Assembly (NCBI GenBank): GCA_964452915.1
Contig: CAYVNW010000002.1
Coordinates: 62,001-126,000 of the forward strand
Reading direction: 5' to 3'
DNA: 64,000 nt
Source: Colivivens sp964452915
GTDB taxonomy: Bacteria > Bacteroidota > Bacteroidia > Bacteroidales > Bacteroidaceae
Below the pieces are notes generated by a model that did not search any database, had not been told where the DNA came from, and was given only the letters and a program-made list of their open reading frames with translations. The position numbers were made by a program, and so were the translations under genes. Positions 34,733 to 44,410 of this stretch are shown here, in pieces (positions within the stretch are counted from its first letter, which is position 1; every line of letters begins with the position of its first letter).

Positions 34733-34741
34733 TATTTTTGC
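34733..34741 (+). promoter_or_regulatory. -7 box toward the Na/Pi symporter
   Basis: TATTTTTGC, about 75 nt before the ATG at 34817. A TTG lies 24 nt upstream, a longer spacing than usual. It faces a leftward -7 box 15 bp away. Confidence 0.4.
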
Positions 34742-34756
34742 AACTGATAGCAGAAT

Positions 34757-34764
34757 CAAAGGTA
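34757..34764 (-). promoter_or_regulatory. -7 box of the nucleoside kinase gene
   Basis: On the minus strand TACCTTTG, 42 nt before the ATG at 34714. No TTG at standard spacing. It overlaps the rejected TTG start at 34759. Confidence 0.55.
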
Positions 34765-34816
34765 AGACAAAAAACTATACATGCTACATTATCTTAACAA
34801 AAAATAAACAAAAACA

Positions 34817-36532
34817 ATGCAAAATTATCTCCCATTCATCGTGCTCATCGGTTCTGTGGCCCTACTTATGTACGGAATGAAAGTCATGAGTGAAGGCTTG
34901 CAGAAAATGGCTGGTAGCAAACTCAGGAACGTATTAGGTACAATGACCACCAACCGGTTCACCGGAGTATTGACCGGAGCGTTCATCACCACATCCATTC
35001 AGTCATCAACCGCAACAACAGTCATGACTGTAAGCTTCGTAAGCGCAGGCTTGCTGACGCTTAGTCAAGCCATATCAGTCATCATGGGAGCCAATATAGG
35101 AACAACTGCCACCGCCTGGATCATGGTCCTCGGTGGCAGTTTTGATATGAAGTACATCATCTACGCCTTCATAGCAATATCGATGGCGTTGATATATTCG
35201 AGCAAGTACAGGAACACGGGCGAGTTCATCATCGGCTTGTGCTTCATGCTTCTCGGACTCACCACCCTCAGGGACAACGCCAACAGCATGCACCTCGACG
35301 AGAACCAGAACGTCATACACTTCTTCTCCTCGATAAGCAACTGGGGCTACGGGTCGTACCTGCTCTTCCTGCTCATAGGCGGCCTGCTGACATGTGCCGT
35401 GCAGAGTTCGGCTGCCATCATGGCAATCACCATGACCCTGTGTTCGTCGGGCATCCTGTCGATCGATATGGGTATCGCACTGGTCATGGGCGAGAACGTG
35501 GGAACCACGATCACGTCGAACATAGTAGCTCTGTCGGCATCCACGCAGGCAAGGTGCGCCGCACTCGCCCACTTGGTGTTCAACCTGTTCGGTATCATTT
35601 GGGTGCTGTGCATATTCCCGTACTTCGTTGAGTTCATTTGCTCGTTGTGGGATGTGAAGTTCACCCCGGGCGAAGTGGGAGAGGGCGTAGACAAAAACAA
35701 ACTTAGTGCAGTGCTCGCCACGTTCCATACCGCCTTCAACGTGATCAACACCATGATCCTCATCTGGTTCATCAAACCGTTGGAGAAACTGGTATGCTTT
35801 ATCATCAAGCCGAAAGAGAACCAAGACGACGACGAGACACGCCTCACCTACCTCAGCGGCGGCATGCTGTCGACAGCCGAGCTCTCGATACTGGAGGCAA
35901 AGAAAGAGATAGTGCTGTACTCACAACGCACATACAAGATGTTTGGCTTCGTGCAAGACCTGCTCCACGAGAACAAAACCGACGACTTCACAAAGCTGTT
36001 CTCACGAATTGAGAAGTACGAGCAGATCAGCGACAACATGGAACTGGAAATCGGTGACTACCTGAACAAAGTGAGCGAGGGCCGACTGAGTGCCGAGAGT
36101 AAGACCGACATACAGCAGATGCTGCGTGAGGTGACGGAGATAGAGAGTATAGGCGACAGCTGCTACAACATAGCGCGTACGCTGAGCCGCAAGCGCAAAC
36201 ACTCGCAGGACGACTTCACCGAAAAGCAGTACGAGCACATACACTCGATGATGAACCTCGTGGACGACGCACTGAGCCAGATGATCGTGGCAGTCAGCCG
36301 CAACGACTACCAGCACTTTGACTACAACAAGTCGTTCAACATAGAAAACGAGATCAACAACTACCGCAGCCAACTCAAGAACCAAAACCTCAACGACATA
36401 AACAACCACGCCTACACCTACCAGATCGGAGTGTACTACATGGACATCATCTCGGAGTGCGAAAAACTCGGTGACTACGTGCTCAACGTGGTTGAGGCAG
36501 TCGTATCAGTAAAGAAAAAGACCATCCAATGA
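34817..36532 (+). CDS. Na+/phosphate symporter with PhoU-like domain
   Basis: 571 residues. The N-terminal 320 residues form the NptA/YjbB-type membrane domain with two inverted repeats; the Q-S-S-T-A motif (TTSIQSSTATTVMTV) and its counterpart (LTCAVQSSAAIMAI) are visible, as is GANIGTTATAW. The C-terminal part (residues about 350-571) is a cytoplasmic PhoU-like helical domain (EYEQISDNMELEIGDYLN, SECEKLGDYVLNV). It probably moves phosphate with sodium. The gene is GC-rich compared with the first 24 kb. Confidence 0.93.
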   Translation: MQNYLPFIVLIGSVALLMYGMKVMSEGLQKMAGSKLRNVLGTMTTNRFTGVLTGAFITTSIQSSTATTVMTVSFVSAGLLTLSQAISVIMGANIGTTATAWIMVLGGSFDMKYIIYAFIAISMALIYSSKYRNTGEFIIGLCFMLLGLTTLRDNANSMHLDENQNVIHFFSSISNWGYGSYLLFLLIGGLLTCAVQSSAAIMAITMTLCSSGILSIDMGIALVMGENVGTTITSNIVALSASTQARCAALAHLVFNLFGIIWVLCIFPYFVEFICSLWDVKFTPGEVGEGVDKNKLSAVLATFHTAFNVINTMILIWFIKPLEKLVCFIIKPKENQDDDETRLTYLSGGMLSTAELSILEAKKEIVLYSQRTYKMFGFVQDLLHENKTDDFTKLFSRIEKYEQISDNMELEIGDYLNKVSEGRLSAESKTDIQQMLREVTEIESIGDSCYNIARTLSRKRKHSQDDFTEKQYEHIHSMMNLVDDALSQMIVAVSRNDYQHFDYNKSFNIENEINNYRSQLKNQNLNDINNHAYTYQIGVYYMDIISECEKLGDYVLNVVEAVVSVKKKTIQ

Positions 36533-36570
36533 ACGGTGGATGACGGCAAGGCAGACTTCAGTTGAAGATA

Positions 36571-37428
36571 ATGGAATTGATAACCAAGGTTGAGACAGGC
36601 AACAACGGATTGCTCATCAGGCATACGGACAAGATAGTGATGCTCGGATCGTGCTTCACCGACAATATCGGAGCACGAATGGTGGACGCGGGCTTCGATT
36701 GCACGGTCAACCCGTTCGGAGCATTGTACAACCCCGTATCCATCCTCAACGCACTCGATCATCGTGACGACGAGTTCTACCGGTGGACCCAACTGCCATA
36801 CAGCGAGATACCGATAAAGCAAAACGACGACATCAATGCCGACCTGCTGATACTCACCTTCGGCACATCGTGGGTGTTCAGACTCAACTCCACCCGCCAT
36901 ATAGTGGCCAACTGCAAGAAACAGCCCGACAAGCTGTTCAGCAGGGAACGCCTGACAGTGGAAGACATAGTAGAGGCATACGCTGCATATATCAGAAAAA
37001 GTGTCATCCCGGCAGGGAAGAAGATCATTTTTACCGTGAGTCCGATACGCCATAAGAAAGACGGATTGCACGGCAACGAACTGAGCAAGTCGATACTGCT
37101 GCTCGCCGTGGACGAGTTGTGCGGCATGTTCCCACTCCACTGCCATTACTTCCCGGCCTATGAGATCATGATGGACGAGCTGCGCGACTACCGGTTCTAT
37201 GCCGACGACATGATGCACCCGTCGGCCACGGCGGTGGAATATATATGGGCAAGATTCAGTGACACCTATTTTAATAAGGAAACAAAAAGATACAAAGAAG
37301 AATTCGAACGCCTGAACAAAGTGCTGGCACACCGTCCGTCGAATCCCGACGACGAGGCGTACAAGCAACTGGTATCAGACACGGAAAGAAAAAAAGCAAT
37401 ACTGAAAGATGCAGTACATAATAAGTGA
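36571..37428 (+). CDS. GSCFA domain protein
   Basis: 285 residues from the ATG at 36571 (a TTG at 36562 is in frame). The GSCFA motif appears as MLGSCFTDNIGARM near residue 30, followed by NPFGALYNPVSI, LTFGTSWVF, TVSPIRHKKDGLHGN and MHPSATAVEYIW. This is a GDSL/SGNH-like hydrolase family with unknown substrate; the serine or cysteine of GSCF and the terminal D-M-x-H-P-S match such a fold. It overlaps murF-alr by 20 nt, so it may act on cell-wall or surface glycan, as the linkage is common in Bacteroidota. Confidence 0.92.
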   Translation: MELITKVETGNNGLLIRHTDKIVMLGSCFTDNIGARMVDAGFDCTVNPFGALYNPVSILNALDHRDDEFYRWTQLPYSEIPIKQNDDINADLLILTFGTSWVFRLNSTRHIVANCKKQPDKLFSRERLTVEDIVEAYAAYIRKSVIPAGKKIIFTVSPIRHKKDGLHGNELSKSILLLAVDELCGMFPLHCHYFPAYEIMMDELRDYRFYADDMMHPSATAVEYIWARFSDTYFNKETKRYKEEFERLNKVLAHRPSNPDDEAYKQLVSDTERKKAILKDAVHNK

Positions 37429-39856
37429 CATTGCCCGCATAATCGATGCGGACAGAACCGGATCAAGCGATGCGGTCATCAACTGGCTATTAATCGACAG
37501 CCGCTCGCTGTGTTTCCCTCGTGAAACCCTTTTCTTCGCACTGCGTACCAACCGCAACGACGGTCACAGGTACATAACAGAACTATACAAGCGCGGAGTG
37601 AGGAACTTCGTGGTGAGCAGGCTTCCGCAAGATGTCAGCCAGTTTCCACAAAGCAACTTCCTGTTAGTGCACGACACCCTGCAAGCCCTGCAGCGACTCG
37701 CCGCCTACCATCGCGAGAGGTTCGATATACCAGTGATAGCAATAACCGGCAGCAACGGAAAAACCACCGTCAAGGAATGGTTGTATCAACTGCTGTCACC
37801 CGACTTCAACGTATGCCGCTCACCAAGGAGCTACAACTCACAGGTAGGCGTGCCGCTCTCGTTGTGGCTGCTAAACCCGCACAACGACATTGCCATCATT
37901 GAAGCCGGAATATCCAACCCGAACGAGATGGACAGCCTGAACCGTATGATACGACCTACCATCAGCGTCATCACCAATATCGGTGAGGCACACCAGGAGA
38001 ACTTCTTCACCAAAGAAGGCAAGTGTGACGAGAAACTGAAACTCATGCGCAACTGCCAGACCGCCGTCATCAACCTGCAAGACGAATTCATCACCAAAGT
38101 GGCCCGTGAGGAAGTACTGGCAAAGGTGAAGTACTGGCCTATGGTGACCGGTGTGGAGAAAAAGGGCACACATGCGACCGTCAGCTTCAACCTCAACGGC
38201 AGGCAAGGACAATACACCATACCATTCATCGACAATGCAGCGATAGAGAACTCCGTGATCTGCCTTGCCACATGCGCCAGTCTCGGCGACATGGTCGACC
38301 TGGACGCCATCTGCAAACGAATGAGCATCCTGGAGCCGGTAGCCATGCGGCTTGAGGTGAAGGACGGCATCAACGGTTGCACACTCATCAACGACTCATA
38401 CAACTCCGACATACACTCACTCGATATAGCCCTCGACTTCATGAGCCGCCGGCCTGACACCAAGGAACAGAAGCGGACGCTGATACTTAGCGACATACTG
38501 CAAAGCGGCGAGGCACCACGAACCCTCTACAGCCGAGTGGCGTCGATGGCAGAGCGACGCGGAATAGAGAAGCTCATAGGAGTGGGCGAGGAAATATCCT
38601 CGTGCGCACAATATTTCAAGATGGACAGCTACTTCTTCAAGAACACCGAGGACTTGATAAACAGCGACGTGTTCAGAGGACTCGCCAACGAGTTCATCCT
38701 GATAAAGGGAGCACGCAAGTTCCATTTCGACCGTCTGAGCGACCTGCTGACACTGAAGGTGCACCAGACCATACTTGAGGTGAACCTGAATGCCATGGTA
38801 GAGAACTTGCACTGCTACCGCTCGTTCATGTCGCCCGAAACCAAGATGGTCTGCATGGTGAAGGCATCGGCATACGGAATGGGAGCGCTGGAGACCAGCA
38901 AGACCCTGCAAGACCAAGGAGTAGACTACCTTGCCGTAGCCGTGGCTGACGAAGGAGTGGAACTGAGGAAGGCAGGCATCACTGCCAACATCATGATCAT
39001 GAATCCGGAGATGACATCGTTCAAACTCATGTTCGACTACCGCCTCGAGCCGGAAGTATACAGCTTCCGCCTGCTCGACGCACTCATATACGCAGCCGAG
39101 AAAGAAGGAATCACCAACTTCCCTATACACATAAAGCTCGACACGGGCATGCACCGCTTAGGCTTCGACCCCGTGCACGATATGGACAAGCTAATTGACC
39201 GTCTGAGCAAGCAGTCGGCACTTGTGCCTTGCTCCGTATTCAGCCATTTCGTAGGCAGTGACGACGATGGATTCGACGGTTTCTCACGCCAGCAGTTCGC
39301 CTTATTCGATGAAGCCAGCAAGAAACTGCAAGCCGCCTACAGCCACAAGATACTCCGGCACATATGCAACTCCGCCGGAATAGAACATTTCCCAAAGTAC
39401 CACCTCGACATGGTGCGTCTGGGTCTTGGACTCTACGGCATCAATCCACGGAACAACCAGGTAATAAACAACGTAGCCACGCTAAAGACGACCATACTGC
39501 AGATACACGATGTACCGGCAGGCGACACCATCGGCTACAGCCGCAAAGGCCAGGTGAAGCGTGACAGTCGTATCGCCGCAATACCTATCGGCTATGCTGA
39601 CGGCATGAACCGGAAGCTGGGCAACGGCAACTGCTATTGCATGGTCAACGGTCAGCGCGCCCCTTACATAGGAAATATATGCATGGACGTATGCATGATC
39701 GACGTGACCGGAATAGAATGCGACGAAGGCGACCAGGTCGTCATATTCGGCAACGAACTGCCGGTTACGACACTGAGCGATGCCATTGGCACCATTCCTT
39801 ACGAGATACTTACAGGCATCTCCACACGAGTGCAACGAGTATATATTCAAGAATGA
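37409..39856 (+). CDS. Bifunctional MurF ligase / alanine racemase
   Basis: 815 residues joining two peptidoglycan enzymes. Residues 1 to about 450 are MurF, adding D-Ala-D-Ala to the UDP-MurNAc-tripeptide, with the ATP loop GSNGKTT at 114-120 and NDSYNSD near 332. From about 455 follows a PLP alanine racemase with Lys485 (MVKASAYGMG) and the catalytic tyrosine Tyr729 (IGYADG). This fusion is characteristic of Bacteroidota and supplies D-Ala next to the step that consumes it. Its start lies within the last 20 nt of the GSCFA gene. Confidence 0.97.
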   Translation: MQYIISDIARIIDADRTGSSDAVINWLLIDSRSLCFPRETLFFALRTNRNDGHRYITELYKRGVRNFVVSRLPQDVSQFPQSNFLLVHDTLQALQRLAAYHRERFDIPVIAITGSNGKTTVKEWLYQLLSPDFNVCRSPRSYNSQVGVPLSLWLLNPHNDIAIIEAGISNPNEMDSLNRMIRPTISVITNIGEAHQENFFTKEGKCDEKLKLMRNCQTAVINLQDEFITKVAREEVLAKVKYWPMVTGVEKKGTHATVSFNLNGRQGQYTIPFIDNAAIENSVICLATCASLGDMVDLDAICKRMSILEPVAMRLEVKDGINGCTLINDSYNSDIHSLDIALDFMSRRPDTKEQKRTLILSDILQSGEAPRTLYSRVASMAERRGIEKLIGVGEEISSCAQYFKMDSYFFKNTEDLINSDVFRGLANEFILIKGARKFHFDRLSDLLTLKVHQTILEVNLNAMVENLHCYRSFMSPETKMVCMVKASAYGMGALETSKTLQDQGVDYLAVAVADEGVELRKAGITANIMIMNPEMTSFKLMFDYRLEPEVYSFRLLDALIYAAEKEGITNFPIHIKLDTGMHRLGFDPVHDMDKLIDRLSKQSALVPCSVFSHFVGSDDDGFDGFSRQQFALFDEASKKLQAAYSHKILRHICNSAGIEHFPKYHLDMVRLGLGLYGINPRNNQVINNVATLKTTILQIHDVPAGDTIGYSRKGQVKRDSRIAAIPIGYADGMNRKLGNGNCYCMVNGQRAPYIGNICMDVCMIDVTGIECDEGDQVVIFGNELPVTTLSDAIGTIPYEILTGISTRVQRVYIQE

Positions 39857-39860
39857 GACT

Positions 39861-40058
39861 ATGAGCGACGGTAATTTCAACAGGGCGTTGCTGCCTAAGG
39901 GTGAGCTGTCGGCTGGAATTCGGGCAGGTAAGGCACAGATGCGCGCCAAAGCACAGCAAGCGTTCGCCGACACCATGACGCACTTCATGCCCGAACTGAG
40001 CACAGAGCGCAAGGCGGAGATGGAGTCGTACTTCATGCAGGAGCTACGCGGGAAATGA
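39861..40058 (+). CDS. Small conserved hypothetical protein
   Basis: 65 residues, starting 4 nt after the murF-alr stop. Charged and helical, with RAGKAQMRAKAQQAFADTM and STERKAEMESYFMQELRGK. No signal peptide or known domain. The tight spacing and normal codon use favour a real gene; function unknown. Confidence 0.65.
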   Translation: MSDGNFNRALLPKGELSAGIRAGKAQMRAKAQQAFADTMTHFMPELSTERKAEMESYFMQELRGK

Positions 40059-40185
40059 GTTTCCGCAAGAGTGGTTGCAACATCCGGTTGCCACTTGGTT
40101 GCCTACTGCCTGCGACAAAAGAGATACATAGGCGCATGAGTACGTACAATCTTGCCGCCGTATCTTATTTTTTGTCGTGTAACCT

Positions 40186-40216
40186 TTGTGCGTTTGCATA
40201 AAAATGCTAACTTTGC
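40186..40216 (+). promoter_or_regulatory. Promoter of the fumarate reductase operon
   Basis: TTG (40186-40188), 19 nt, TAACTTTGC (40208-40216), giving a leader of about 45 nt before the ATG at 40268. Confidence 0.75.
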
Positions 40217-40267
40217 ACAATAGAAATCGTAATCATCAATACTCAAAACAAATTAAAAGATCTATTT

Positions 40268-40984
40268 ATGTGGTTATTTAATTCATCAATTGGAAGGAAG
40301 CTGATCATGTCGGTCACAGGCATCGCATTGGTTCTTTTCATCACATTTCATGGATGCATGAATGTTGTGGCATTGATAAGCGAGAAGGCTTACAACACAA
40401 TCTGCGAGCTGCTCGGTTCGAACTGGTACGCAATCGCGGCTACATGTGCTCTCGGAGCCTTGGTGCTGATCCACTTCATCTATGCACTTGTCCTTACGAT
40501 TCAGAATCGCAAGGCGCGTGGAAATAACAAATATGCGGTTACAGACAAGCCTGAAAAGGTTGAGTGGGCAAGCCAGAACATGTTTGCGCTCGGTCTGATC
40601 ATTGCATGTGGTTTACTTCTGCACCTATACAATTTCTGGCATAAGATGATGTTCGCTGAAATCATCGGTGATCCAACGATGGGAGGGCATTCCGCTACTG
40701 ACGGCTTTGCCTACATCAAAGACACCTTCAGCAATCCTGTTTTTGTAGTCATTTATGTCATCTGGATCGCGGCTATCTGGTTTCACCTGACTCACGGCTT
40801 CTGGTCTGCGCTGCAGACTCTCGGATGGAGTGGTCATATTTGGTTCAAGCGGTGGAAATGCATCGGACAGATTTGGAGTACGGTTGTAATGGCCCTGTTC
40901 CTCATCGTTTGTCTGGCTTTCGCATTCTGCCCTGACTGTCTGGGACATGTTGATTTCTCCCTGCTCCCATTCAGCATAAAATAA
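40268..40984 (+). CDS. frdC: Succinate dehydrogenase / fumarate reductase cytochrome b subunit
   Basis: 238 residues with five membrane helices. It anchors the enzyme and carries the two b hemes; His residues in FITFHGCMN, VLIHFIYAL, LLLHLYNFWHKMM and FHLTHGFW are candidates for the ligands. This single-subunit type matches Wolinella- and Bacteroides-type quinol:fumarate reductase. In anaerobic Bacteroidales it passes electrons from menaquinol to fumarate, making succinate. Confidence 0.95.
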   Translation: MWLFNSSIGRKLIMSVTGIALVLFITFHGCMNVVALISEKAYNTICELLGSNWYAIAATCALGALVLIHFIYALVLTIQNRKARGNNKYAVTDKPEKVEWASQNMFALGLIIACGLLLHLYNFWHKMMFAEIIGDPTMGGHSATDGFAYIKDTFSNPVFVVIYVIWIAAIWFHLTHGFWSALQTLGWSGHIWFKRWKCIGQIWSTVVMALFLIVCLAFAFCPDCLGHVDFSLLPFSIK

Positions 40985-41010
40985 ATCATAAATCATAAAA
41001 TGAATTAGTT

Positions 41011-42993
41011 ATGGCAATCAAAATAGATTCAAAAATTCCAGAAGGACCGGTAGCTGAAAAATGGAGTAACTACAAGGCTCACCAGCGTTTGGTAAATCCA
41101 AAGAATAAACTGAAACTCGATGTAATCGTAGTTGGAACAGGCCTTGCCGGTGCAAGTGCCGCTGCCACTCTCGGTGAATTGGGATTCAACGTACTTAATT
41201 TCTGTATTCAAGACTCACCACGCCGTGCGCACTCAATCGCAGCGCAAGGAGGTATCAATGCAGCGAAGAACTACCAGAACGACGGCGACTCAGTATACCG
41301 CCTGTTCTATGACACCGTGAAAGGTGGCGACTATCGTGCCCGCGAAGCAAACGTATACCGTCTTGCTGAAGTCAGCAACGCAATCATAGACCAATGTGTG
41401 GCACAAGGCGTTCCGTTCGCACGCGAGTATGGCGGTACACTTGCCAACCGTTCATTCGGCGGTGCACAAGTGAGCCGTACGTTCTATGCAAAAGGACAGA
41501 CAGGCCAGCAACTGCTGCTCGGCGCATACAGCGCTCTCTCAAGACAAGTACATGCCGGCAAAGTAAAATTGTTCACCCGTTACGAAATGCTTGATGTAGT
41601 TATCGTAGACGGCAGAGCACGCGGAATCATCGCAAAGAACCTGATTACAGGAAAGCTCGAACGCTTCACCGCCAATGCAGTAGTCATCGCAACCGGTGGT
41701 TACGGAAACACATATTTCCTCTCGACAAACGCAATGGGATGTAATGTTTCCGCCGCAATGTCATGTTATCGTAAAGGCGCATACTTCGCAAACCCGTCGT
41801 ACGTTCAGATCCATCCGACCTGTATTCCTGTACATGGCGACAAACAGTCGAAACTTACACTGATGTCTGAGTCACTTCGAAACGACGGAAGAATATGGGT
41901 TCCAAAGAAACTTGAGGACGCAAAAGCCCTCCAGGCAGGCACAAAGAAGGGAACCGACATTCCGGAAGAAGACCGTGACTACTACCTCGAACGCCGTTAC
42001 CCTGCATTCGGTAACCTCGTTCCTCGTGACGTCGCATCACGTGCAGCCAAAGAGCGTTGCGATAAAGGCTACGGAGTGAACAATACCGGTCTTGCTGTGT
42101 TCCTCGACTTCTCAGAGTCAATACAACGTCTTGGCATTGATGTTATACGCCAACGTTATGGTAACCTGTTCGATATGTACGAGGAAATCACCGACGTTAA
42201 CCCAGGCGAGAAAGTGAAGACAGTTAATGGCGTTGACTATTACAACCCAATGATGATCTTCCCTGCCATACACTACACGATGGGTGGTATTTGGGTCGAT
42301 TACGAACTCCAGACATCCATCCCAGGATTGTTTGCTATCGGTGAGTGCAACTTCTCCGATCACGGAGCCAACCGCCTCGGAGCATCCGCACTGATGCAAG
42401 GACTTGCCGACGGATATTTCGTACTTCCTTACACAATACAGAATTACCTCGCCGACCAGGCAGTATGGCCGCGCATAAGCACCGACCTGCCGGAGTTCAA
42501 GGAAACAGAGGACAAAGTTGAAGCCCGTATACAAAGACTTTTGAATATTCATGGTAAACGTTCTGTCGACTCCATCCACAAGGAACTGGGACATATCTGC
42601 TGGGAATACATAGGCATGGGACGTACAGCCGAAGGACTGAAGACAGGTATTAAGAAGATTGCCGAACTCCGCAAAGAATTTGAGAGCAACTTATTCATAC
42701 CTGGAAGCCGTGAGGGACTGAACGTGGAACTTGACAAGGCAATCCACCTCGAAGACTTCCTGACAATGGGTGAACTCATCGCTTACGACGCACTTAGCCG
42801 TAACGAAAGCTGTGGCGGACACTTCCGCGAAGAGTGCCAGACAGAAGACGGCGAAGCCAAGCGTGACGATGAGAACTACTTCTATGTAGGCTGCTGGAAA
42901 TATGAAGGCGACGATGAGAAGGAACCGACTCTCATCAAGGAGCCTCTCAAGTATGAAGCAATAAAGGTACAAACCCGTAATTACAAGAACTAA
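41011..42993 (+). CDS. frdA: Fumarate reductase / succinate dehydrogenase flavoprotein subunit
   Basis: 660 residues. FAD domain motif GTGLAG at 42-47, and the covalent FAD histidine is His74 in RRAHSIAAQGG. Active-site segments HPTCIP, GGIWVDYELQTSIPGLFAIGE (seen as its parts) and ANRLGASALMQGL are intact. Catalyses fumarate-succinate interconversion on the cytoplasmic side. Second gene of frdCAB. Confidence 0.97.
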   Translation: MAIKIDSKIPEGPVAEKWSNYKAHQRLVNPKNKLKLDVIVVGTGLAGASAAATLGELGFNVLNFCIQDSPRRAHSIAAQGGINAAKNYQNDGDSVYRLFYDTVKGGDYRAREANVYRLAEVSNAIIDQCVAQGVPFAREYGGTLANRSFGGAQVSRTFYAKGQTGQQLLLGAYSALSRQVHAGKVKLFTRYEMLDVVIVDGRARGIIAKNLITGKLERFTANAVVIATGGYGNTYFLSTNAMGCNVSAAMSCYRKGAYFANPSYVQIHPTCIPVHGDKQSKLTLMSESLRNDGRIWVPKKLEDAKALQAGTKKGTDIPEEDRDYYLERRYPAFGNLVPRDVASRAAKERCDKGYGVNNTGLAVFLDFSESIQRLGIDVIRQRYGNLFDMYEEITDVNPGEKVKTVNGVDYYNPMMIFPAIHYTMGGIWVDYELQTSIPGLFAIGECNFSDHGANRLGASALMQGLADGYFVLPYTIQNYLADQAVWPRISTDLPEFKETEDKVEARIQRLLNIHGKRSVDSIHKELGHICWEYIGMGRTAEGLKTGIKKIAELRKEFESNLFIPGSREGLNVELDKAIHLEDFLTMGELIAYDALSRNESCGGHFREECQTEDGEAKRDDENYFYVGCWKYEGDDEKEPTLIKEPLKYEAIKVQTRNYKN

Positions 42994-42998
42994 TCACT

Positions 42999-43757
42999 AT
43001 GGCAAAGAATATAAGTTTTACAATAAAATATTGGAAGCAGAATGGCCCGAAAGACAAGGGACATTTTGACACGCATCACATGAAGGATATTCCTGATGAT
43101 ACATCCTTCCTTGAGATGCTTGATATCCTGAACGAGGAACTTATCGAAGAAGGTAAGGAACCATTTGTATTTGACCATGACTGCCGTGAGGGTATATGCG
43201 GTATGTGTTCGCTCTATATCAACGGAACTCCACATGGAAAGACCGAACGGGGAGCGACTACCTGCCAGCTCTACATGCGCCGGTTCAAGGATGGTGATGT
43301 AATTACAGTTGAGCCTTGGCGTTCTGCTGCATTCCCTGTGATAAAGGACTGTATGGTTGACCGCAGTGCATTCGACAAGATTATCCAGGCGGGAGGTTAC
43401 ACCTCTGTGCGTACCGGTGCACCTCAAGATGCAAACGCCATTCTCATACCTAAAGAGGACGCTGACGAGGCGATGGACTGTGCTTCATGCATAGGCTGTG
43501 GAGCTTGTGTCGCTGCCTGCAAGAACGGTTCCGCGATGTTGTTCGTATCATCGAAGGTGAGTCAGCTCGCACTGCTGCCGCAAGGCAGAGTAGAAGCAGC
43601 TAAGCGTGCCAAGAGCATGGTTGCCAAGATGGACGAGCTTGGATTCGGCAACTGCACCAACACACGTGCGTGTGAGGCAGTATGTCCTAAGTGTGAGACT
43701 ATATCCAACATAGCACGTCTGAACCGAGAGTTCATTAAGGCGAAACTGGCGGATTAA
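42999..43757 (+). CDS. frdB: Fumarate reductase / succinate dehydrogenase iron-sulfur subunit
   Basis: 252 residues. An N-terminal [2Fe-2S] domain (DCREGICGMCSLYING with a further Cys in ATTCQL) and C-terminal cluster motifs CASCIGCGACVAAC and CTNTRACEAVCPKC, which give the [4Fe-4S] and [3Fe-4S] centres. Carries electrons between cytochrome b and flavoprotein. Begins 5 nt after frdA. Confidence 0.97.
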   Translation: MAKNISFTIKYWKQNGPKDKGHFDTHHMKDIPDDTSFLEMLDILNEELIEEGKEPFVFDHDCREGICGMCSLYINGTPHGKTERGATTCQLYMRRFKDGDVITVEPWRSAAFPVIKDCMVDRSAFDKIIQAGGYTSVRTGAPQDANAILIPKEDADEAMDCASCIGCGACVAACKNGSAMLFVSSKVSQLALLPQGRVEAAKRAKSMVAKMDELGFGNCTNTRACEAVCPKCETISNIARLNREFIKAKLAD

Positions 43758-43781
43758 TCATAATCAACTATAATAAATCAT

Positions 43782-43812
43782 TCCCCAGCCGCAATAAAGG
43801 CTGGGGATTTTT
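43782..43812 (+). terminator. Terminator of the frdCAB operon
   Basis: TCCCCAGCC (43782-43790), 8-nt loop, GGCTGGGGA (43799-43807), then TTTTT: a strong Rho-independent terminator. Confidence 0.85.
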
Positions 43813-43833
43813 ACATTTTCAAACAAAAACACT

Positions 43834-44283
43834 ATGGCACTTTTTGATCAAATCAGTAAAGACATCATGGCGGCAATGAAGGCACACGACACAGTACGTC
43901 TGGAAGCCCTGAGGAACATAAAGAAAGTACTCCTTGAGGAGAAAACCCGTCCGGGCTCAGACGGCAACGTGACGGATGATGCCGCCATCAAAATCATGCA
44001 AAAGCTTGCAAAGCAAGGAAAGGAGTCGGCAGACCTTTACACTCAAAACGGACGTAAGGAACTGGCTGACGAGGAACTTGCTCAAGTAGCTGTAATTGAA
44101 GAATATTTGCCTAAACAACTTGAAGAGGCAGAATTGGAGGCAGCGTTGAAGGACATCATCGCCGAAGTCGGCGCCACCGGTCCTAAAGATATGGGTAAGG
44201 TAATGGGTGTAGCAACCAAGCGACTTGCAGGACGCGCCGAAGGACGCGTCATCAGCGCATGCGTCAAGAAACTACTTCAATAA
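43834..44283 (+). CDS. GatB/YqeY domain protein
   Basis: 149 residues. YqeY-like, related to the tRNA-binding tail domain of the amidotransferase subunit GatB. The signatures DTVRLEALRNIKKVLLEEK, QGKESADLYTQNGRKELAD and VMGVATKRLAGRAEGRVIS are present. A role in tRNA-dependent amidation is suggested by homology only. It stands alone between two terminators with no clear -7 box. Confidence 0.93.
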   Translation: MALFDQISKDIMAAMKAHDTVRLEALRNIKKVLLEEKTRPGSDGNVTDDAAIKIMQKLAKQGKESADLYTQNGRKELADEELAQVAVIEEYLPKQLEEAELEAALKDIIAEVGATGPKDMGKVMGVATKRLAGRAEGRVISACVKKLLQ

Positions 44284-44355
44284 TCCCAAACCGGTCATTA
44301 GACAGTTACGCCCTAACAAACTTGTCAGGATTCTGCCTGAACTTAGACTAACAAG

Positions 44356-44400
44356 AGAGGGTGCCCATAATTTGATTTATGGTGCACCCTCTTTAAATTT
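44356..44400. terminator. Convergent terminator, YqeY / acyl-CoA dehydrogenase
   Basis: AGAGGGTGC-CCATAA pairs with TTATGG-TGCACCCTCT (to 44392) with one bulged base, followed by TTTAAATTT. It can serve both strands. Confidence 0.75.
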
Positions 44401-44410
44401 GCCGTTTTGA

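Noticed and set aside
35075..39154. Several minus-strand open frames of 245-297 codons opposite the symporter, GSCFA and murF-alr genes
   Set aside because: They mirror well-supported plus-strand genes, have biased low-complexity composition (His, Val, Glu) and no family resemblance.
37409..39856. MurF-Alr fusion as a novelty
   Set aside because: This fusion is a known feature of Bacteroidota and both active sites look normal.
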